Positions 52,901-64,000 of a DNA stretch of 64,000 nucleotides are shown here, in pieces. Origin of the DNA: Loxodes magnus. Lineage: Eukaryota; Ciliophora; Karyorelictea; Loxodida; Loxodidae. Under the pieces are notes generated by a model, which was not told where the DNA came from, ran no database searches, and was given only the letters and a program-made list of their open reading frames with translations. The first letter of the stretch is position 1, and each line of letters opens with the position of its first letter. The stretch spans positions 496,001-560,000 of the forward strand of contig CAMPDV010000079.1 of the NCBI GenBank assembly GCA_946699065.1, in the 5' to 3' direction. The position numbers and the translations under genes were made by a program.

Positions 52901-55357
52901 CACAAAAAATCCTTTTTAAGTGTCCTACTCTGTAGTTTTATTATCTAAGTTAAGATTACTTGGTGATTTTAAATTATTAGTTTTGCTCAAAGAATTTTAA
53001 GACATAAATTTAAATTATCTTGGTGATTCAAACCAAGAACTATCTTCCTTTTGCTCAGTTTGCTATCTTGCGATTAAATTTGAAATAGCATTTCAAGGAT
53101 TTGCTTCCTTTACATTTTTATCATCCTTTACAGAATTTTAGCTTTCTAATTAGTTTAGTTCTTCTTTGATCTCTTTAACTTCTTTTTGTATATCATCTAG
53201 TTTATATGATTCTTCCTCCTCTTCTTCTGTAAAAGTACTTTTTACCTATTTTTCTTCTATTTCATCATCTGAAGAAAAATTACTAAGTAAAATAGCAAGG
53301 AAAATGTTAAGCAATAGAATATTGCCAAATACTATTAAAGTAACGAAATAAATTACCGCTATTCAGCCTGTATACTGAACTCCCAAATACATCAGCTAGT
53401 TTCAGTTTTCTCCAGTTAGAACCATGAAAATAACCACTAATGATCATCCAAAAGTATCAAAATTTTCTCGTGGACTTTTACCAGAATCATCCTCCCAATT
53501 ATTTCCAAATAGCTACATTCCAATAAGCGCATAAATAAAAACAAATAGGAACATCAAAAGACCTAAATATCCAATACTGGAAATACTCTTAATAACAGTG
53601 TTAATGATGAATCTCAACGATTTTCAACTCTTAGCTAGCTTGAAAATTCGTAAAAGTCTAAATGCTCTCAACACCAAAATTCCTTACATATCATTATCTC
53701 CCTTCAAAACGTTTTCTACCATGCTTAGAATAACTAGAAATCCATCAAATATATTGAAGCCATCTAGCCAATACCCTTTAAACCCAAGACCAATATGCTT
53801 TATTATCATTTCACCTAAAAAAACGTAAGATATAACAGAGTTTCCTATCTCAAGAGCATAATCTAATTTTTTATTCATTGGATAATGATCTAACGATAGT
53901 TATAAAGTATTAATAAATATTAGTAAAGACACTATAAGCCTGAAAAATCTAGTTTCTAGAAACTACCTAAAGCATAATCTAGTCATCATAAAACAAGTTA
54001 TCTACATTTAACTCTCTTGTGAGTTTTCTGGATTTTCTTTTTCTTATAAGATAATCTTCTCATTTGAATTCACCTCTTTTACATTGCTTTCACTGATTTA
54101 ATTCTATATAGTAGATTGCGATAATATATTCAAACCCTCAGAAATTAATTCTTTATTGCTTTCAGGAGCTTCTATTTCCTCTAGATTTTACTTTTTACTT
54201 TATTCAATAGCTATATTAAGCTCCTAACTTTCTTCCTTGTTCTATTACAAAATTTAGGAATCTGACAAACTTTTATTTTCTAACTAGCCATCACTTTACA
54301 ATGTCAGCTGCTTTTTATCCAATTTAGCTTCTTCATTAACTTGTTACTAACTCTGTTGGAAACTACTGAACTGAACAGCAACTACTAGATTAAGAAGGAA
54401 AAAAGAGCCTATTAAGATTAAAATGATAAAGAAAACATCGTTGATATAAGTGCCACCTTTAGCATCTCTTATCATATACATAGTATCAGATCACCCCTCT
54501 AATGTTATACAAGTAAATATGGTTAAAAAGCTTATTAGTATGTTGTCAAAACTTGTAACGCCATAGTTTGGATTCTAGTGTCATTTACCACAGTAAGCTC
54601 CTATATCGCATGAATACGGATTGCTCTAACTACAAACTATTTCTCTCTATTAGAAAAGCTCATTTGTTAGCTTATTGAAGCATCTATAGCGAAGATCTCC
54701 CATAAACATTTACACTCCTATTAATCCGAAAAATAAAAGTAAGAATAAAAAGCAAACTAAGACATCTAATAAAGAGGGAATTGAGTTAAGTATAGCTCTA
54801 ACCAAAACTTTCATACCTTTTAAAAATTTGATTGTTCTTAAGGGTCTTATAATCCTGATGGTTCTTATAACTGATACACTTGACCCAAAACCAATAAAAC
54901 TTATCCATCCAACAACCACAACCAAAAAATCAAGAGCATTTCATGCATTTCTTAGGTAAGTGAATTTAGAAAGTACAAAACCCATAGCTATTATCTTTAA
55001 TATCATTTCAATAGAAAATATTATCAGAAAAATTAGCTCCCAAATTTACTAAGTTCTAGACATAGCAGTGTTAGGCTTTTAAACAGACATTGTGACACAA
55101 TTTGCGATGATAAATATCAAAATAAACGCATCGAACATTCAATGACTGACAATTTGAATAACAAAGTATCTAAAAGTGTTTGTAAATGGTAGGCAGAATA
55201 GCGAGTTAATAGCGAAGGTTTAAGGCTAAAGGTTTTGCTTAATTTTGAATTTTTCGTTCTTCAAATTTCTTTACTCCATTTAGCAGAATAGGTCAGTTTG
55301 CAGCACACCGAGATTTAAATCGTGTTCTAATCTCTTTACAGGATCCTCCTGAAGCAT
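49934..55357 (-). CDS. Four-domain voltage-gated calcium channel alpha subunit (CaV type), copy 2
   Basis: One frame of 1,807 codons, ATG 55357 to TGA 49934, with no detected intron. It has the same plan as the channel at 11.8-17.4 kb. S4 segments are I-R-T-I-R-I-I-R-P-L-R (DI), an Arg/Lys-bearing S4 in DII, L-R-A-L-R-A-L-R-P-L-R (DIII, about residue 1125) and F-R-I-L-R-M-L-R-I-I-K (DIV). The pore loops are T-L-E-G-W, T-G-E-N-W, T-L-E-M-W and T-G-E-S-W, again E/E/E/E. The intracellular loop after domain II is Glu/Ser/Lys-rich. The C-terminus is basic and, unlike copy 1, shows no clear IQ motif. Domains align with copy 1, but linkers and termini have diverged, so this is an old paralogue. No Gln codon lies after the last basic block, so here the stop must be TGA. 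Confidence 0.93.
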
Positions 55358-57199
55358 ACTATTTTCTTAAATTAAAATACTTTTTAAACAAACTTTTTCA
55401 AAATAAAGTGAAAATGCATGAAATTCATTAAGTTTTAATTCTATATATACTTATAACGATAATAAAGACATGAGATTGTTATACCTTAAGACAATAGATG
55501 GAAAAGACAACTCTACTCCAATCATAATATATTATAATAAGCTTAAAAGGATAAGTAAGTTTATACTTGTATTTGCTAAATTGATTCTATTCTTTTAGCC
55601 ATTCTAATGTAATTTGATCACATTAACTGAGGTATAAAATTAAAAACTTACAAATAAGTAGTCTGTCTTTATATTTTTTAGCTTTTAACTATCATTATTG
55701 TACTATTAAGAATGAAACGATAAAAGTAGCCTAGAGTTACTATTTTATGTAATTTTAAAAGTCTATAAAATATTTATTCTAATATCAGTAATATTATCAA
55801 ACTTAGACTTTATCAATTATTTATTCTTATATTAGTAAGCTTAATCAGTATAATTCTCTCGCTATATAGCAAAAAATGGCTATTAAAAGTGATAAGATAC
55901 TAGTATACTATTTTTTAGTTTAAATTATTAAATAAAAGTGTTAGTAAAAGTTACCTCATACAAGAGTATAAGCTGAAAGTAAAGTAAATTATAAGAAGTT
56001 AAAACTCTATTAATACGGTTGAGATATATAACAGAAGGAAACATTTTAAAAAGTTGTCATAACCACTTGTTTAGCATACCATATACTCTAAAATTATACA
56101 ATCTAAAAAAAGAGATTTGATATAAATCTTTTAATAAATTACTTAGAAAATGCTTGATCTTCCTTTATATGCCAGAGAAAAATTTTCGATAATAATAATT
56201 ATATAATTAATTATTTTTAGTAACTTATCCATCTATACAAAAAAACCTGAATTATAAGTATAAAATTGAAGCTAGTAATGACTATTAGTTAATAAAAAAT
56301 ATGAAAGCATATTAAGTTTGAAAATGCTACTATTCTTTAATCTAAAACATAAGATTTGCTAGTATTTTCTAACAATTTTCCAAATAGATTAGTTAATAAT
56401 TTAGAATCCTCTCTTTACTACTTTAGAAATTCTCTTTATTATTTTAGATTCTTATTATTTCTAAATCTATTGTTAGATTTCTTTAGCAATTATTTATGTA
56501 CATTTGGATTTTTTCCTTTTATTTAATGTTAAGTATATGAATGAACTATGAGAATATTTTAAAGGCATATACAATTTATTTAATTTCTAATTTTTGCTAT
56601 GGGTGGCTCTTTTATAAAAACTTATAATGTCTTTTTGGTATAATATAGTATGCTATATCACTCTCTTGATATCAAATATGTATATTAGAATGATAATATC
56701 CTGTATTTTAAGGTTTTTATCCTCCTTTGTGGTTTTATATCTTCTTCAATGTTAAAAATTATTGATTAACACTTTACATCCATCTTATTACTCTTTACTT
56801 CCATATTAGATATTTTAAATAAAATACTGAAATAGCTGGTTTACTATGATATGATGTAATAATCCTTGCATTTAAAATTCTCTAATTCCAAGATATATTA
56901 TATTATATACTTATTTGATTAAATTATCTTATTGGTTTAACCGTAAAAATATAATAATAAGCTGCTAAAAGTACAAGATTTTTATGTGTTTCGTATTTTT
57001 TGAAGAATGTTACAAGATTTTGATTTTATTTTATTTGATTTTTTCTTAAAACCTATAATTCTTCTTTTACATAGGAAGTTATAATTTATTTCTATAGGTT
57101 TTAACTTATATAAATTTTAATTTTAGTACATCCAATAATTATTTTTTCTTATCTTCTCTCTTATTATTCAATCTATATAAAATCTAAATTATTTAATCT
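55358..57199. other. AT-rich spacer
   Basis: No gene recognised. It includes the promoter of the channel gene starting at 55357. Confidence 0.5.
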
Positions 57200-58075
57200 A
57201 TTTATATTTTTCTATTTCATACTCAAAGCATCGTTTTATTATTCTTCTTAAATCTCTTTCAACTATTAGCCTTTCTAAGGATGCTCCTCATTACCTAGTA
57301 TATTGATTATCTGAAAGGTATATAATCTTTCTATGCTCTTTATAACTAGAATATTTCATTTATAATGCATCCAAATGCTCAAATAACTACAGATGGTCCC
57401 TCTAACTATTCAGAAGTAATAAATTAGATGTTTTTTATAAGTAACTAGTTTATTTTCCTTGAGATATTCCAAAGTTAAATATTTTAACATTTAAGTTATC
57501 ATCTAAAATAATATTTTATAGCTTTAGATTTCTATCAATTATTTGATTATTATGCATATACTAAATAGCTTCAGCTATTTATATCATTATACTCATTTTT
57601 ATTACTAATTCCCTTATTTTACTCACTAAAAAGTTAAAATTATATTAGTTCTTTAATGCCTAAGTAGAACTTTAAGAGATAGAAATCTAGGATATTTGAT
57701 TTATAGAATGATTTTAAGTTCTTTGATGAATTACTAAAATTAAGTAAGATCTTTATTACTTTGGTTAGTTATTTTTACTACTGCTATTTCATTATTTATT
57801 CTAGCTTTATAAAATTTTCCAAAAAGACTCTAATCTTGTAAGTTCATAAGGTAAATCATAATTTATTCAATATATAGATATTAAAAGACATTCCATTATC
57901 TCCTTTTCTATTTCTCTCATTTAGCATCTATAATTCAAGAGAGTTAGATAATTAGTGATACTTTATTTTACTCTTTTTTACATAAGAAATAAGTAACAAT
58001 AGTTGCTAAATAAAGCTAATTCAATAGGGGATATATAAATTAAAATAATGAGATCAATGCTATTTTATTTTTAAG
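57200..58075 (-). pseudogene. Decayed copy of the receptor-like kinase gene
   Basis: On the minus strand the sequence matches the kinase exon at about 8.0-8.9 kb, with long nearly identical stretches. For example, 57735-57752 is the complement of 8261-8278, and similarity continues on both sides. Recognisable remnants are I-D-R-N-L-K (HRN loop), K-I-F-N-F-G (DFG position) and I-W-A-F-G-C-I-I-N-E. The segment encoding the TM and the following intron region also matches (58075 to 57900). The reading frame is broken by several indels, the glycine loop is degraded, and DLG has become NFG. It is a dead or relic copy. No flanking insertion structure was recognised. Confidence 0.8.
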
Positions 58076-60187
58076 AAGAGTCTTAGATAGGCTAAAGAGA
58101 TAAAAGCTTAGGTTAAATGGGACTAATTTGCTATTAGTTCTTAAAATTGGGCAGAAGACTAAAGATTTGAATGGTTATTTGGTTAAAAATATCCCTTTAA
58201 TCTGAATATCTATAAGCCTATTTTAATACTACCATATAATTTTTTAGTATAGCCTATATAAAGAATCATAAACCTTTTACGCATAATTCATAGGTAAAAT
58301 AAGATAAACATTTTTACTTATATTAGTCATAAAAGGCTAGCCTTCTTACTCCCCTTTTCTACATCGAAAAATAAATATTTAAAGTAAGTCAGTAACTAAT
58401 AATTAAGCTATAAAGAATATCTTTATTTATAAAATAAAGCAGCTAATTTACTCTTGTAATAGCTTAGTATTTAAACCTTAATTAGATGTATAAGGAACAT
58501 TTTTTATCTAAGAATTAGAATAAGAAAAATAAAACGGATGGGTCTATTATATCACTACTCATATACTTATAAATTAATTTAAACATCCTTTTTGCAAGGC
58601 TATTGGATCTAAGTTAAGAAAAGAAGTTGGTTCAGATTTTTAAGTTAGAACAATATGCCAAAAAATAGGTTAAACTAAAGAACTATTCTCTAAGGATTCT
58701 AATAGTTACATTTAGATACATATAGATTACTTACATTCTTTTAAATATAGTTATGGCTATTGTAGCCGAAGTTATTCTACAACATTTTTACTAATTGGAA
58801 AATAAGCATTTTTAGCGATATTTTGCTTAAAAGTTATCTTGGAAGCTCCATAAATTTTTGTTTCCTTAAATGGTTATCCAAGATAAGATTTATTGAAATC
58901 TTAACAGATTAGAACTCAATTTTTTCTGAACCAATATTTGTAGATTTTATTTTTATGCTCAACAACCCATGCTAAAGGGATTGAAAATGCAAACTAATTT
59001 TTCTTAAATTAAAGATTTTAGAGTTATTTTCATAAATATTATCTCCAAAAAACCTGGCTTATCTATCTAAAAATTCCTTTGACTACTGACACTAAAAATA
59101 TAATCTTAAATTTATAAAAATAATGCATTATATACTAGACATTTTCATATTATCTACATGTCTATTGAGAAATTTGAATCTAAGGTCTAGTAGCATTTAT
59201 GTATATACTTATGTAGTATGAGACTATTTAGGCTAAGAATTTAGTTAGTTAATATTAATTAAACTGGAAAGAAGAAAGAAAGTGATAAGATAAATTAGTT
59301 ATTTGCTATGTCAATTTGATTGAAATGCTTATATCTTATATAGCTTTTAAAATGTATCCACTTTTTATGAAATTAACTATTAAAGTCATATTTGTAGTCT
59401 TAACTGGCAGTAATAACTTTTCTTTATTCTAATGAAATAAAATCTAGCAAATCTTGAGATTGGCTATCTTAAATATAATTTGACTTTAAATTGTTTCAAT
59501 TCGTTTGCATAATCCTAAAAATTGTAAGCGTTATTTATTAATAAATTTTGTAAGACTAATAGTGAAGACTTATATAAGATAATAATATTTTAGGGCAAGT
59601 AGTAGTAGCATCAAAGGATTAAAAATGCATAAAGGCTAATTAACTATAGTTGATTGAAATAGCTATGCCTTATTATCTTCAGGTAAATAAAAAAAGAAAT
59701 GTATACTAAATAATTAGCTAAGTACTTAAAAAATTATCCCTACATAATAAGACTAAAACTTAAGTTAAGTTATGTTATAACACACATGGTTCTGACTTAC
59801 ACTCATACATTTAGCCTTATATTACTCTTGAGAAGAAATCTATTAATTTAATCTAAATTAAGCAGAAATTTAATCTTAATTACTCTCTTTAGTCATATTC
59901 TGCCTTATATCAGAATTCTAAGTGATAATTTAAAATAGTATAGTGAAGTCAAATTGAGTAAAAATAACTAACTAAACTTTGTTTATTTATAAGTTGCTTT
60001 AAGATGATGAGAAGGAATCTAGAGATGGCATTAATATAAGGAAGATAGAGTATGGATAGGGATAGGATTAGTTATTACTGATTTCATGTTTGGATTTAAA
60101 GTGAGGGATTTAAATTAAAGTAATGTATATACTTTAAATGTGAAGACTTAAATTGAAGTTGATTCTTTCTCCATATTTATAATTGAA
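58076..60187. other. AT-rich region beside the kinase pseudogene
   Basis: It could contain the eroded ectodomain part of the pseudogene, but no convincing match was found by eye. The last 150 bp precede the carrier gene and should contain its promoter. Confidence 0.4.
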
Positions 60188-61108
60188 ATGCACCTGTTTA
60201 GAACTACTGCTGCATGCGGAATGCCATCTCATGATTCCGGATCTGATAGAGGACAGGACAAAGGAAAGAAGTTTGCTAAAGCTTTAATCAGTGGATCGAT
60301 CACTGGCGGTTTGGAAATTTCCATCACATACCCTACTGAATACATAAAGACAATGCAGTAGTTGTATAAGCATTATCAAAAAATGGGAGCAGTAAACTGT
60401 GCTAAAGAAACCATTAAAAATTCTGGATTCTTTGGCTTATATAAGGGATACACTTGCCTACTAGCCTTCTCTATTCCTAAAATGGGAGTTAGATTTTCGT
60501 CAAAAGAATTCTTCGACAACACAATCTTCACAACAAAAAGCAGATACAGCACTTTCTTGTCAGGAGCAATGGCAGGCGCTATGGAGGCACTTATTGTTGT
60601 AACTCCTCAAGAAACAGTAAAGACAAAAATTGTCAATGACCGTTTACTACCAAATCCTAAATTCAAAGGATTTATAGATGGCATGGTTTAAATTAAAAGA
60701 GAAGGAGGATGGGCTGCACTTTACAAAGGACCATTAGCCACAGTATTGAAGTAATCAAGTAACTAGGCTATTAGATTTTTCATTTATGAAGATTGTATGA
60801 AACTCACCGATACTGTAATGCCTAGTGCTCCATTACCAATAAAGACTTTATTATCTGGTGCTATTGCAGGAGCTGGTTCAGTTATAGGTAATACACCTAT
60901 TGATGTGATCAAGACACAATTATAAGGTTTAGAATCTGAAAAATATAAAGGAACAGTAGACTGTGCAGTACAAATATTCAAGAAAGATGGTATTCTTGGA
61001 TTCTATAAGGGAGTTGGTCCAAGAATGGTAAGAGTAGTTATGGATGTAGCTCTCAGCTTCACATTCTTCGAAAACATTAAGAGATTTTTGAATCGTATTT
61101 GGCCTTGA
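60188..61108 (+). CDS. Mitochondrial tricarboxylate (citrate) carrier, SLC25A1 family
   Basis: A single frame of 306 codons, ATG 60188 to TGA 61106, the usual length for SLC25 carriers. Three repeats each carry the P-x-[DE]-x-x-[KR] signature: P-T-E-Y-I-K, P-Q-E-T-V-K and P-I-D-V-I-K. The segments S-I-P-K-M-G-V-R-F, V-L-K-Q-S-S-N-Q-A-I-R-F-F and G-N-T-P-I-D-V-I-K-T match the citrate carrier subfamily specifically. It exchanges citrate or isocitrate for malate across the inner mitochondrial membrane, supplying cytosolic acetyl-CoA. Codon use is richer in C and G than its neighbours, with few TAA/TAG Gln codons, as expected for a highly expressed gene. Trp is TGG, and the stop TGA follows R-I-W-P. 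Confidence 0.95.
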
Positions 61109-61921
61109 TCTCTTCCCATAGACTTAAAGATTTATTAAAAGTTATTTCTTAATTAAATTTATATCTTCTATTTTAATCCTTCCCAATTCGCTACTTCTGT
61201 CTTCATATCAATCTCCTTACTTTATTGCGACTTTTTACTTTTTTTGGATTCTTATGAAAGGATTTTTACTTTTTCAGACTAGGATTAAGATTAGTTTTTA
61301 TTCTTACAAATTTAGGCAATTAAGAAATGTATGTTTGCTATAATAAGTTGAAGGAACTATGATTTATATTTGGAATCTTAATCTAAATAATTTCTTATAA
61401 GAGATAATTGGATAATGTAACGTAGTAGTATTCATATAACTATTTAAAATCTTAATTTCAGTTATAGCAAAAACTGAAAACAATTGATAATAGAATGTAA
61501 TCGATCTATCAACAGACTAATAGAGAAATCACTTGATTTAGAGTATAGAAAATGGAACATAATTATTTACTATTTAGCTTCAATTGAAGTTGCTAATCAT
61601 TTTCTTTATTGACAATAATCTGCTAAAGATTGAAAATAATGCTCTATAAATAGAATAATAAATCCTGCTAGTTGAAATCTGCTAATCCTAATTTTCTAGT
61701 ACTAAGGTAATTTATAGCTTTGAACATATAGATAGTTTATAGGGTTTATACAAAATTTGGGGTTTACATTTAGAAGATTCTTTAATAAGACATCTCAATT
61801 TTTTACTATCTTAAAAAGCTAGTAAAGCAAAGAAAAGTAGTGTCTTAATTTGTATTAATAGGCTTTGATTAAAAAATGAGTATTAGCATTAGAATTCTAT
61901 TAAAAACTAACTATCCCTTAT
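61109..61921. other. Convergent intergenic region
   Basis: AT-rich 3' flanks of the carrier gene (plus) and the EGF-like gene (minus). No feature seen. Confidence 0.5.
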
Positions 61922-63198
61922 TCATTTTCCTTCACTCATTATTTCACTTTGTTCATTTTCGCTCATCTCATCTTGAATATTTACAAAGAAAGGAACATTT
62001 ATAAGCTATTACCCTGTTACGCTTTGTCTTGCATATGTTTCTTGTACATTCACGATTCTTAAGAAGCATTCTGAAACATAGACAGGTGTTTAGCTTATAA
62101 CTTCTATAGCAATGATGACCTTAGAGACTTAACTGATAGGTTAATTAGAAATTATAATGGCTGGCTTAAAAGTATTAGATCTAAATAAAGGATTAGATTC
62201 TTTTACAATGATAGGTAGTTCTTGCACATCAGAGTAAATCTATATTATCAAGTTTATTTAACCAGTTCCAAAGAAAAATGCACCTGCTATGATTAATGGA
62301 TTTACCACCTGCTTTTTTTCTTCATCCAAAATGATTTCTTAAATCATCCTTTGGTGCTAACTTACTTGGAAACTACATGGCTTTTCTTGGAAAACTGGAT
62401 ATTTCACTACTCTGACATTTTTATCGTCACTGAAATCCCAACATTCTAAGTTTGATTCACCGCAGGGATTTTAAACAATATTCTAAGTATGCTAAAGAAC
62501 GTCTATTATATACTATTAGCTCAATCCAGATTTTTCAGCGACAACCGGAGCTAATTCTTGGATATTAAGTGGATGAAAACTATTTCTAGGTGGACTACGC
62601 TTTTAAGGAGATTTCTTAGGTGTAATAACTTCAAGTTCAATTGGCTTTTCTTTAATCTACTCTTTTTTGGGTGATTAAAAAGTAGCATCATTATCATTTT
62701 AGATTGGGACTTAAGTAAAATCTTATTCTCCATTTTTTCTAACTTACTCTTTTGATCTCTTCTTGTAAAGTCCAAGATACTTAAAAACAGCTCCTTTGAA
62801 TAAATAGCTTTTAAATCTTAAACATTCCTTTTAGTCAAAAGCAAACCAACAAGAGCAACAAGCGCATATAAAGGTGAAAGGCGTTAATAATAGTAACACT
62901 ACCACAACTGTAACAAACTCCTAAGTATCCAGACCACTTTCATTAATATCATAATCATCCCCAGTTCCTGAATAAATGACTTACTATCTTTGCATATGCT
63001 TCCTGAAAAGTATAGGTTACAGATACAATGTCCATCTATGTTACAATAACCATTCAAACATTAAGGATTCTCAGGTAAGCAGCATCCGTAGTTGCAATTA
63101 TAACTATATCCCTTCAATTTATAATCTTAAAGCTAAGCATAAGACAAGCAGAAGAAGCTCAATAGAATAAAAAATTTTGCTGTCAAATTAAATCACAT
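61922..63198 (-). CDS. EGF-like type I membrane protein with a 17-nt intron
   Basis: ATG 63198 opens a signal peptide (M-W-F-N-L-T-A-K-F-F-I-L-L-S-F-F, Trp being TGA). A Cys-rich segment follows: C-N-Y-G-C-C-L-P, then C-L-N-G-Y-C-N-I-D-G-H-C-I-C, then G-S-I-C. This is an EGF-like module. After a 17-nt intron (62968-62984) the frame gives an acidic stem and a TM (VTVVVVLLLLTPFTFICACC). Next come a juxtamembrane Cys cluster (C-A-C-C-S-C), a Lys/Pro-rich linker (T-P-K-K-S-P-Q-K-R-S-P-P-R) and a C-terminal domain of about 200 residues with V-V-N-P-L-I-I-A-G-A-F-F-F. It ends M-S-E-G-K and TGA 61922. The spliced length is 420 codons exactly. It probably acts as a surface receptor or adhesion protein; the ligand is unknown. 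Confidence 0.8.
62968..62984 (-). other. Predicted 17-nt intron
   Basis: On the minus strand GTAAGT...TTCAG, a near-perfect GT-AG intron of 17 nt. Removal joins I-C-K-D-R to T-G-D-D-Y-D-I-N-E, bringing the EGF-like exon and the TM exon into one frame. Confidence 0.8.
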
Positions 63199-63596
63199 TT
63201 CTTTATTTAAGCTTTTATGCTTAAGAAATTAACCCAAAAGCCTTTATAAAATAACTCTATTTTTTTATTTAAAGGTATCTTATTTAACATAAAATTGCTT
63301 TTTAAATTGTATCCAAAAATACTTTCCCAATCAAGTTTATAATGTTATAAATTCAAATTATGTCAATGAGACTCATTTTAAAGCTTTCCTCAGTAAGATG
63401 CAAAACTTTTTGGTTCTATTACTAGACATTGTGTTATCATTAACATCTTTCGCTCTTCTTATCTCATTTATTTAAGTAAATCAAAGAAAACAGCATTTTA
63501 AACAATTGTCTTGGCTTATTTGAAATGAACTTAGGTAAGTTAATAAAAGATAATAAAATTGATAATTATTTAAAGAAATAGCATTACTAGATCATT
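63199..63596. other. Short spacer
   Basis: AT-rich. It holds the promoter of the EGF-like gene and the 3' flank of the PLAC8 gene on the same strand. Confidence 0.5.
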
Positions 63597-64000
63597 TCAA
63601 TTTCCCAGCGAAAGAGGTTTTATCGCTACTTTCATTCTTTTTTTACCGTCTGCTTTTTCTTCTGTTGAATAGTTGCTTTACTCTTCTTACATAGAAGGGA
63701 TTTCTTTACCCTCAACACTTCTGAATTAACTTTCTTTAAATTCTTATAATATAGCACAACAGTGACATAGCATATGAGCACAGCAATCACTTACAAAATT
63801 ACCATGTATCTTATACTTTTTCCTTAGCTTGTTTCTATTCAAAGGGAAGCAGCAAAAAGGTAAAATACAAGTATAACAAGTTCTGCACTTAGCTTTTTTA
63901 GCAGCTTCCTCCTTATCAAATTCTACTCCCGTTTCAAGATCAAGTTGGATAGAATTAGTTAGATATAAGCTAAAGCAAAAACAGCATAAAAAAGAGCAAA
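63597..64000 (-). CDS. PLAC8-family Cys-rich membrane protein, C-terminal part
   Basis: The gene enters from the right edge and ends on TGA 63597, giving the last 134 residues. Two Cys-rich hydrophobic blocks are present: F-L-C-C-F-C-F-S-L-Y-L, and C-Y-T-C-I-L-P-F-C-C-F-P. The block K-Y-K-I-H-G-N-F-V-S-D-C-C, C-H-C-C-A-I-L-Q-E-F matches the PLAC8 signature 'R-x-K-Y-G-I-x-G-x-x-x-x-D-C ... C-A-x-x-Q-E-x-R-E'. PLAC8 proteins (plant FW2.2/PCR relatives, animal cornifelin) are small membrane proteins linked to cell size, metal and Ca2+ transport. The tail is charged (M-Q-E-E-Q-S-N-Y-S-T-E-E-K) and basic at the end. It lies upstream of the EGF-like gene on the same strand. Confidence 0.75.

Overview
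This window is nuclear DNA from a ciliate that appears to have reassigned all three stop codons. Conserved proteins read correctly only if TAA and TAG are glutamine and TGA is tryptophan. Examples are the Rab motif W-D-T-A-G-Q, encoded with TGA and TAA, and the citrate carrier, whose core contains TAA and TAG. Most genes nevertheless end on TGA. At least one gene, possibly two or three, looks as if it ends on TAA or TAG. This fits the karyorelict code (TGA ambiguous) or the Condylostoma code (all three ambiguous). The sequence is very AT-rich, and a stop-free frame means little here, so gene calls rest on domain motifs, codon texture and frame continuity. Introns are tiny GT-AG introns (17, 19, 20, 23, 26 and 32 nt inferred), recognised because removing them restores the reading frame.

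Layout. 0-3.3 kb (minus strand): start of a secreted protein, a small signal-peptide/TM protein and a B-box protein. The B-box gene is head to head, 45 bp apart, with an unknown gene at 3.3-4.3 kb (plus). 4.8-5.4 kb: a Rab-like GTPase. 6.6-9.3 kb: a multi-intron receptor-like kinase with extracellular beta repeats, one TM and a kinase domain whose catalytic Asp is Asn. 10.6-11.3 kb: a three-exon unknown gene. 11.8-17.4 kb: a complete four-domain CaV-type channel. 22.3-22.7 kb: a CFAP97-like ciliary protein. 24.5-26.5 kb: a SNF1/AMPK-family kinase. 27.6-28.7 kb: a coiled-coil protein. 30.4-31.0 kb: an unknown protein. 32.3-33.4 kb: a RING/SPRY protein. 34.2-35.1 kb: a probable N-myristoylated protein. 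38.0-41.1 kb: two tandem membrane-tethered bZIP modules. 41.8-44.1 kb: a large probable N-myristoylated protein. 46.5-49.3 kb: a RING/B-box protein with ubiquitin-like segments. 49.9-55.4 kb: a second four-domain CaV channel. 57.2-58.1 kb: a decayed copy of the 6.6 kb kinase gene. 60.2-61.1 kb: a mitochondrial citrate carrier. 61.9-63.2 kb: an EGF-like type I membrane protein with a 17-nt intron. 63.6 kb to the end: the C-terminal part of a PLAC8-family protein.

The set is dominated by membrane and signalling genes: two Ca2+ channels, a receptor kinase, an AMPK-like kinase, a Rab, ER-tethered transcription factors and three RING/B-box proteins. There is no operon structure. Genes lie on both strands, separated by 0.05-5 kb of AT-rich sequence. 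No tRNA, rRNA, transposase or CRISPR array was recognised.
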